From Cyanobacteria bacterium PR.3.49 (GTDB taxonomy: Bacteria > Cyanobacteriota > Vampirovibrionia > Obscuribacterales > Obscuribacteraceae), in assembly GCA_013997645.1 (NCBI GenBank), contig PNKB01000004.1, positions 1-64,000 on the forward strand: a DNA stretch of 64,000 nucleotides, in the 5' to 3' direction. Positions within the stretch are counted from its first letter, which is position 1, and each line of letters opens with the position of its first letter. The notes below the pieces were generated by a model. That model was not told where the DNA came from and ran no database searches. It saw only the letters and a program-made list of their open reading frames with translations. The position numbers and the translations under genes were made by a program. Positions 59,473 through 64,000 of the stretch are shown in pieces.

Positions 59473-61461
59473 TTAACCGAGCCGCCAGCCGAGTTCCTCT
59501 ACGGCGTCCTCATATTTCATATCTTTGCTCTGGCAGAGCTTCAACAGAGTATGCGCATGATCGGATTTGAGCGTACCTTTATCAACCAGACCGCGGCACT
59601 TCACTGCGGCGTCTTTGACCACGCGCTTAATGGCACCCTGCGCAACGAGAAGCGAAATCAGCTCACCGCCGACGTTCTTCTTCATCTTGGTTGCTTCTTC
59701 AATTTGTGAATCTTTGACCAGACCCGCCTGGACAATCAAATCAAGAACAGCATCGCCCGAACCTGCAGGCGCCGCGGGCATCCCCTGATGCGACATGGCG
59801 TGCTGCTGATTTCCTTGCTGAGGCATGCCCTGTTGCATCCCTTGCTGCGGCATCCCCTGTTGTGGCATGCCTTGCTGAGGCATACCCTGTTGTGGCATCC
59901 CTTGCTGCGGCATACCGGGCATTCCAGGCATGCCAGGCATTGGCATACCGGGCATCGGATAACCCTGCATCGGATAAGGCGGCATGCCCGGCATTCCGTA
60001 ACCCTGCATCGGATAGGGCGGCATTTGCGGCATACCATAACCACCCATGGGCGGCGGCATCGGCACTGATGGAGCCGGTGCGGTAGGAGAAACTTTTCTG
60101 TGCTTGGAAGTATCGATATTGGTGGACGCATTTTTCAAATCGTGGAAAACATCGATCGCGCCTTGATAGCGATCTTTCAGTTGTTTGGCCATGGCTTTGA
60201 AAACAATTTCTTGGATTTGTTGATCGTGCTGCACACCGGGTCTGACGACGCTGAAAAGCGGCGGCATTTCGTGAATGTGCATGTACATCGCTTGATAGGG
60301 GTTTTCACCAAGCAAGGGAACGCGCCCGGTGATTGCCTCATACATGACACAGCCCAGAGAATAGATGTCCGTGCGCCAGTCCATCGCAGCCCCCATGCAC
60401 TGCTCGGGGCTCATATAATGCGGACTGCCGACGACGTCGCCGGTGCGCGTCAATTCCATAAGCGTACCGTCGTTGCGAGGCATGATTTTGGCGACGCCGA
60501 AATCCACAATTTTGACAAGATCACCGCCGTCCGAGCCGTTGATGAGCATGACATTGCTCGGCTTCATGTCGCGGTGAACGATGCCTTTGGAGTGCGCGTG
60601 AGCCAAGCCTTCGCAGCACTGGATGAAAATTTCCAGGAAGCGTTCGACGCTCAAAGGTCCCTTCTGCCGCAGGACTTCCTTCAAGCTGACGCCTTCAATA
60701 TATTCCATGACCAGGAAAGGCTGACCGCTTGGAGAGAAGTCGCAGTCATATACCATGACGCAGTTTGAATGGCTGAGCGAGCTTGTTGCGTTCACTTCCT
60801 GCTCGAAGCGTTTTTTGGAAGAAAGGTCTTCCAAAAGGTGACCATGCAGTACCTTAATTGCGACAATGCGATCCATCTTTAAGTGACGGGCTTTGTACAC
60901 GACGCCCATGCCACCACGACCGACTTCGTTGACGATTTCGTAGCGATCGGACAGAACAGCGCCGGGTTTGAGCAAGCCACCGGTTTGCTCCGGAGTGTCC
61001 CTTCTTTCTTTAACTTCCCGCCTTTGCTCTGATGCCTTGCCCTTCTTCGGGTCTTCGTCCTCCTCTTCAGGATACCCTCCCGGTGGAGGCTTCAGCGAGT
61101 CAGGGATGACTGCAGCCGGTCCGGATGGTTTGGCTGTTGCGACAAGAATGCTGTTAATCAGCTCGATATCAGGAGTTCTGTAATTCCATTGCTCTGATGA
61201 ATCCTGTCCGTTCGCCAGGCTGAGCACCCAGTAGACTTCGTTTTCGTCGGCGGAATGAGCGTGTTTGACCACAAGCTGATACTCGCCTTTGCCCTCCTCA
61301 GCCTGCCACGTCATGATTTGAGTTTGCTGCGGATTGGCAAGAGCCAGATTTTGTACGTTTTTCAGCTCGACCTCTGAGGGAAAAGTTTCCAGAGGAATAA
61401 TATTGGTCAGCTGTTTCTGCTGCTGATTTTTTTTATTCGTGAATGAATCTTTGAGTGCCAT
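59473..61461 (-). CDS. PknB-type Ser/Thr protein kinase with Met/Gly/Pro/Gln linker
   Basis: The 662-residue protein has an N-terminal domain of about 165 residues, then a complete kinase domain: GRGGMGVVYKA (P-loop, 181-191), AIKVL (Lys203), HRDMKPSN (catalytic Asp298), DFGVAK (320-325) and SPEQ. Residues about 465-575 are low complexity (GMPQQGMPQQGMPQQG and PPYPMQGY types). The last 85 residues (DLIVQAGLVKDSQIEEATK, ELISLLVAQGAI) resemble the GspE/PilB N-terminal domain that binds other proteins in secretion and pilus systems. There is no TM segment, so the kinase is cytosolic. Confidence 0.9.
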   Translation of the reverse strand: MALKDSFTNKKNQQQKQLTNIIPLETFPSEVELKNVQNLALANPQQTQIMTWQAEEGKGEYQLVVKHAHSADENEVYWVLSLANGQDSSEQWNYRTPDIELINSILVATAKPSGPAAVIPDSLKPPPGGYPEEEDEDPKKGKASEQRREVKERRDTPEQTGGLLKPGAVLSDRYEIVNEVGRGGMGVVYKARHLKMDRIVAIKVLHGHLLEDLSSKKRFEQEVNATSSLSHSNCVMVYDCDFSPSGQPFLVMEYIEGVSLKEVLRQKGPLSVERFLEIFIQCCEGLAHAHSKGIVHRDMKPSNVMLINGSDGGDLVKIVDFGVAKIMPRNDGTLMELTRTGDVVGSPHYMSPEQCMGAAMDWRTDIYSLGCVMYEAITGRVPLLGENPYQAMYMHIHEMPPLFSVVRPGVQHDQQIQEIVFKAMAKQLKDRYQGAIDVFHDLKNASTNIDTSKHRKVSPTAPAPSVPMPPPMGGYGMPQMPPYPMQGYGMPGMPPYPMQGYPMPGMPMPGMPGMPGMPQQGMPQQGMPQQGMPQQGMPQQGMQQGMPQQGNQQHAMSHQGMPAAPAGSGDAVLDLIVQAGLVKDSQIEEATKMKKNVGGELISLLVAQGAIKRVVKDAAVKCRGLVDKGTLKSDHAHTLLKLCQSKDMKYEDAVEELGWRLG

Positions 61462-61933
61462 TGGCTCAGTCTAAAAATCAGTGTGCAGTGGGTAGGGACG
61501 TGCAAAAACGGGGCTTCTAATCAATTTTTCCCGCCACAAAAAGAAAATACACTCTCCTGACGACAGATCCGAGATTTATCAGACCGCGGATGCCTGCTGA
61601 ATTCGGTGCAAGTCAATGGAATACGGTCTCTATGCGGATTATGGGCTGAAAAAATATTTTGCCAGGGATGTTATTTGGCGACAGCCAAAACCAAACCAGA
61701 TTTTACTGCTTGCTATAGTATAACAGCGGAAAAAAATGGAGAACCCTGAGTAGTCGGCAAAGCCGATTTTCTCAAGGTCCTCCGGGTCATACCTTCAGCG
61801 CCACGCACGGAGGGCGCGGTGGATTTGCAGTCCACACGCGCACTCCCGACACAGCTTAACGAAGATTGCACCGCACCTCCCGTAGTGTTCGCCTTGGAAG
61901 CCAAGCACTGTTGAGCCTGAGGGCTCATCAGCA
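61462..61933. other. Intergenic region between kinase and AAA+ genes
   Basis: A 73-residue minus-strand ORF (61713..61934) starts by TAATG overlap with the AAA+ gene stop, but its sequence is Ser/Thr/Arg-rich and unfamiliar. A hairpin GTGGA-TTTGCAG-TCCAC at 61818-61834 looks like a tRNA anticodon arm, but no T arm exists. No terminator with a T tract is seen. Confidence 0.4.
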
Positions 61934-63466
61934 TTACTTGTCCTTCTTCGGCAACACCACGAGCGCGCGGCTCATCTCCTTGACGGTGACCCCGTACTGC
62001 TGGCTGACCATGTCCATCTGATCCTTGGTTGCCCGAACGACGATGGTCGCCTCGTAAGGCGCCTCGAAGTTGATGGACAAGTTGGAGATCCTAAGGCCAT
62101 AGTGCTGCTTGAGCTCGTCCTGGATGGTGTACGTTTCCATCATCAGCTCGTCGCGGTCGTTGGCTTTCACCGTGACCGCCCAGTCCTTGGTGTTCTCACG
62201 CGTCATGGCGCCACGGAGCTTCGACAGACGGCGCTGGTAAGAGACGCCCTTCATCGACTCCGCAGTTTCGCCCAGAACGCGCATCAGACCTTCGATGTTC
62301 TCGTCCACATCACCTTCGCCGCGAGCGATCGCGAACGTCAGCTTCTCGGACTTACCGTCCCAGGTCACGCGCAGCAGGTCGCCGCCGAGAACCCGGTCGG
62401 GATTGTCCTTCGCCAGGATGCGGCCGAGCGGGCCTTCCAGGTGCTGCAGGATGACGCGCTTCAGGTTCGCCACATCTTCGTCAGCCGCCTTGAGCAAGAA
62501 CTTGCGAGCGCACGGACGAACGTCCATGGTGAAGTCATCGCCGCGGGGCATCTGATCGATGATGCGATCGTAGAGCTGCTGCACGTTGATGTCGACGATC
62601 TTGAGCGTATCCTCGGCGGACAGCTCGCGATAGACGACCATGCGGTCGATACGGTTGCGGAATTCGGGCTTGTACCGCTTGCGCATCGCCTTCTGGACGA
62701 TGTTGGTGATCTCCTCGTGGTTCAGCACCTTCTTCTGACCGGAGCGGAAGCCGATTGACGAGCCTTCTTCTTCCGACTCGACCTCATCCATGCCGAGGTT
62801 GTCGGTGAGGATGAAGACCGTGTTGGTGAAGTCGACCAGTTCGCCGTTCGCCAGGGTCTTCTTGCCCTTGTCGAACACTTCCATCCAGAACTTGTAGAAG
62901 TCCCGGCCGGACTTGGAGAACTCTTCGATGACCACGACGTCGATCTCGCAGGCGGAGTTGAGACGCACGCGAATGCGGTTCCAATCGGAGATCTTGCTGT
63001 AGCCGTCGACCTGAGCCAGCTTCTCGCGCTTCATGCGGCGAGCGTCGACCGGTTCGCGGTGACCGACGTACTTCGGCGGCGCACCACGCAGGTCGTTCAT
63101 CTGGCTTTCGTCGTAGTAGTCCTCCGACGTGATGCGCGTCAGCGCTTCGTCATCGCCGTGCAGCATCTTGGCCAGCACCTGCGCCAGCAAAGACTTACCA
63201 CGGCGAGACTTGCCGACGAGCAGGAAGATCCCGAGGGGGAACTTCTTGTTGCGCATCGGGTTGTTCATGCGCGAACGCACTTCCAGCGCGATTTCGCGCG
63301 CTTCCGGCTGCCCGATCAGTTGCGTATCGAATTCGTCGCCGAAAGCTTCTTCGGCAGGCGTCAGGGTATCCAGGTCGACGGTTTCGAAGACCGGTTCCAT
63401 GCGCTTGCGGTTGCGGTCGCCAGGCTTGTCGCCACGACCCTTACGAGTTGCACTTGTACTAGACAT
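61934..63466 (-). CDS. Single-ring Clp/Hsp100-type AAA+ ATPase
   Basis: AGGAG precedes the ATG. The 510-residue protein has a disordered basic start, then IGQPEAREIALEVRSRMNNP and an AAA+ domain: Walker A GKSRRGKS (85-92), Walker B VVVIEEF (177-183, with Glu in place of the usual Asp), sensor 1 TVFILTDNLG, arginine finger PEFRNRID and the Clp D2-small domain. This matches the second ring of ClpA/ClpB/ClpC, without an N-domain or first ring and without a clear ClpP-binding IGF loop. The last 120 residues (SYQRRLSKLRGAMTREN and TIVVRATKDQMDMVSQQYGV) may be a YajQ-like or new domain. Codons are GC3-rich. Confidence 0.85.
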   Translation of the reverse strand: MSSTSATRKGRGDKPGDRNRKRMEPVFETVDLDTLTPAEEAFGDEFDTQLIGQPEAREIALEVRSRMNNPMRNKKFPLGIFLLVGKSRRGKSLLAQVLAKMLHGDDEALTRITSEDYYDESQMNDLRGAPPKYVGHREPVDARRMKREKLAQVDGYSKISDWNRIRVRLNSACEIDVVVIEEFSKSGRDFYKFWMEVFDKGKKTLANGELVDFTNTVFILTDNLGMDEVESEEEGSSIGFRSGQKKVLNHEEITNIVQKAMRKRYKPEFRNRIDRMVVYRELSAEDTLKIVDINVQQLYDRIIDQMPRGDDFTMDVRPCARKFLLKAADEDVANLKRVILQHLEGPLGRILAKDNPDRVLGGDLLRVTWDGKSEKLTFAIARGEGDVDENIEGLMRVLGETAESMKGVSYQRRLSKLRGAMTRENTKDWAVTVKANDRDELMMETYTIQDELKQHYGLRISNLSINFEAPYEATIVVRATKDQMDMVSQQYGVTVKEMSRALVVLPKKDK

Positions 63467-63610
63467 AATTTTGACTCCTACTTTTTGGACCGTGCAAAGC
63501 CGCGGTCCGGGTTAAGTCAGCGGCAGAATGTCGCCAACGAAAAACGCCCTCCCACTGTGGAAGAGCGTCTACATAACGGCGACAAGGCGTCGCCTTTCAC
63601 ATTGACTCGG
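63467..63610. other. Gap with short hairpin before the AAA+ gene
   Basis: GGCGAC-AAGGC-GTCGCC at 63579-63595 could be a weak terminator for the CYTH gene read leftwards. Nothing else is seen. Confidence 0.35.
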
Positions 63611-64000
63611 TTAGACCGTCGTTTCCCTCAGCATGTCGTGGTACGACCGCGGAACGAAATCACGATGTTCGCCGAGCAGATCGAAGACTTCAGTGCGAAT
63701 TCTCTCGCGGGCGGATTTGACGTCGCCCCCTACAGGAACGATGATTTCCACTTCGAGATAGGCGCCGCTGTAGACTCCGAGTCCTGTCACACGATCGACG
63801 GAGACAACGACCTGCACATCTGTGCCAGGTTGCGTCGACGAGTAAGACCGGCGAATCTTGCTGAATGACAGGGGCGATGCGCCGGCGACCAGTCTTCCGA
63901 CCAGCCTCAGCACAATCCCCGGCAACAGCCCAATTGCACCTTCCTCTTCTCGTCTTTCGCGCTCGCCGTCAATCATCACCCAATCTTTCAGGGTTAGATA
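63611..64000 (-). CDS. CYTH-domain protein, partial (C-terminal part)
   Basis: The frame stays open to the right edge of the window, so the track start (GTG 63979) is not the true one: the codons before it read YLTLKDW without a stop. LTLK and the charged GERERREEE fit a mid-domain CYTH strand. SKIRRSYSSTQPGTDVQVVVSVDRVTGLGVYSGAYLEVEIIVP and the end PRSYHDML match the C-terminal half of CYTH (adenylate cyclase IV/thiamine triphosphatase-type) domains, which bind triphosphates with an ExExK motif lying outside the window. It is upstream of and codirectional with the AAA+ gene. Confidence 0.75.
   Translation of the reverse strand, partial: YLTLKDWVMIDGERERREEEGAIGLLPGIVLRLVGRLVAGASPLSFSKIRRSYSSTQPGTDVQVVVSVDRVTGLGVYSGAYLEVEIIVPVGGDVKSARERIRTEVFDLLGEHRDFVPRSYHDMLRETTV

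Noticed and set aside
61812-61840. Hairpin with CTGCAAA loop on the minus strand resembles a tRNA-Cys anticodon arm
   Set aside because: No T-arm GTTCRA sequence or acceptor stem lies at the right distance; it is a lone hairpin.
61713-61934. 73-residue minus-strand ORF starting by TAATG overlap with the AAA+ gene
   Set aside because: Composition is unlike a folded protein and no domain is seen; translational coupling alone is not enough.

Overview
The window looks like chromosome from a diderm bacterium of about 50-55% GC. It holds TPR and HEAT-rich proteins, a Ser/Thr kinase with a long Met/Gly/Pro/Gln linker, a PATAN-like protein, DUF1573 and DUF2252 proteins, a Flp-type prepilin and very large low-complexity proteins. 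This mix resembles the non-photosynthetic cyanobacterial sister lineage (Vampirovibrionia/Melainabacteria, Obscuribacter-like). That placement is an inference from protein style; no rRNA or marker gene in the window tests it. No rRNA, tRNA, CRISPR array or intact insertion sequence was found.

Layout. 1-13 kb: the tail of an upstream gene, a secreted protein, a zincin-like protein (HEGYH), an HtpX-like M48 protease, a Flp prepilin, a DCC-type thioredoxin-fold protein, a MurF-like protein without a P-loop, a (2Fe-2S) ferredoxin-like protein, a nicotianamine-synthase-like enzyme, a His-rich membrane protein and a second M48 protease. 13-20 kb: a prion-like secreted protein, a DUF1573-cytochrome c lipoprotein, two overlapping sensor-kinase genes with complementary defects, and a CsoR-Cys-rich peptide-TPR operon with a CsoR-like operator. 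20-26 kb: pyrB-pyrC, a membrane protein, a P-loop kinase, a PATAN-like protein and a nucleotidyltransferase-like protein. 26-35 kb, minus strand: glycogen debranching enzyme with two small genes, a His-rich protein, an APH-fold kinase, an M24 peptidase, leucyl aminopeptidase and an MscS-like channel. 36-51 kb: helical, TPR and HEAT proteins including an 1824-residue one, a DUF2200 protein, a receiver-only regulator and a 965-residue protein with 33-bp coding repeats. 51-57 kb: an accessory-looking stretch with two membrane proteins and four tandem paralogs of an unrecognised family (N-terminus M[RK]C[IM]). 57-64 kb: DUF2252, two divergent genes resembling IS3 OrfA and the OrfB N-terminus, a Ser/Thr kinase, a single-ring Clp-type AAA+ ATPase and a partial CYTH protein.

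How the genes may work together. Most units are short operons closed by hairpin terminators. Clear functional pairs are pyrB-pyrC, the aminopeptidase/M24 peptidase pair, the csoR operon and the two-gene kinase operon. The best candidates for something undescribed are the kinase pair (one lacks the phospho-acceptor His, the other lacks the G2 box), the four-paralog cluster at 53.8-56.3 kb, and the divergent transposase-derived gene pair with repeated GTGCA motifs between them.
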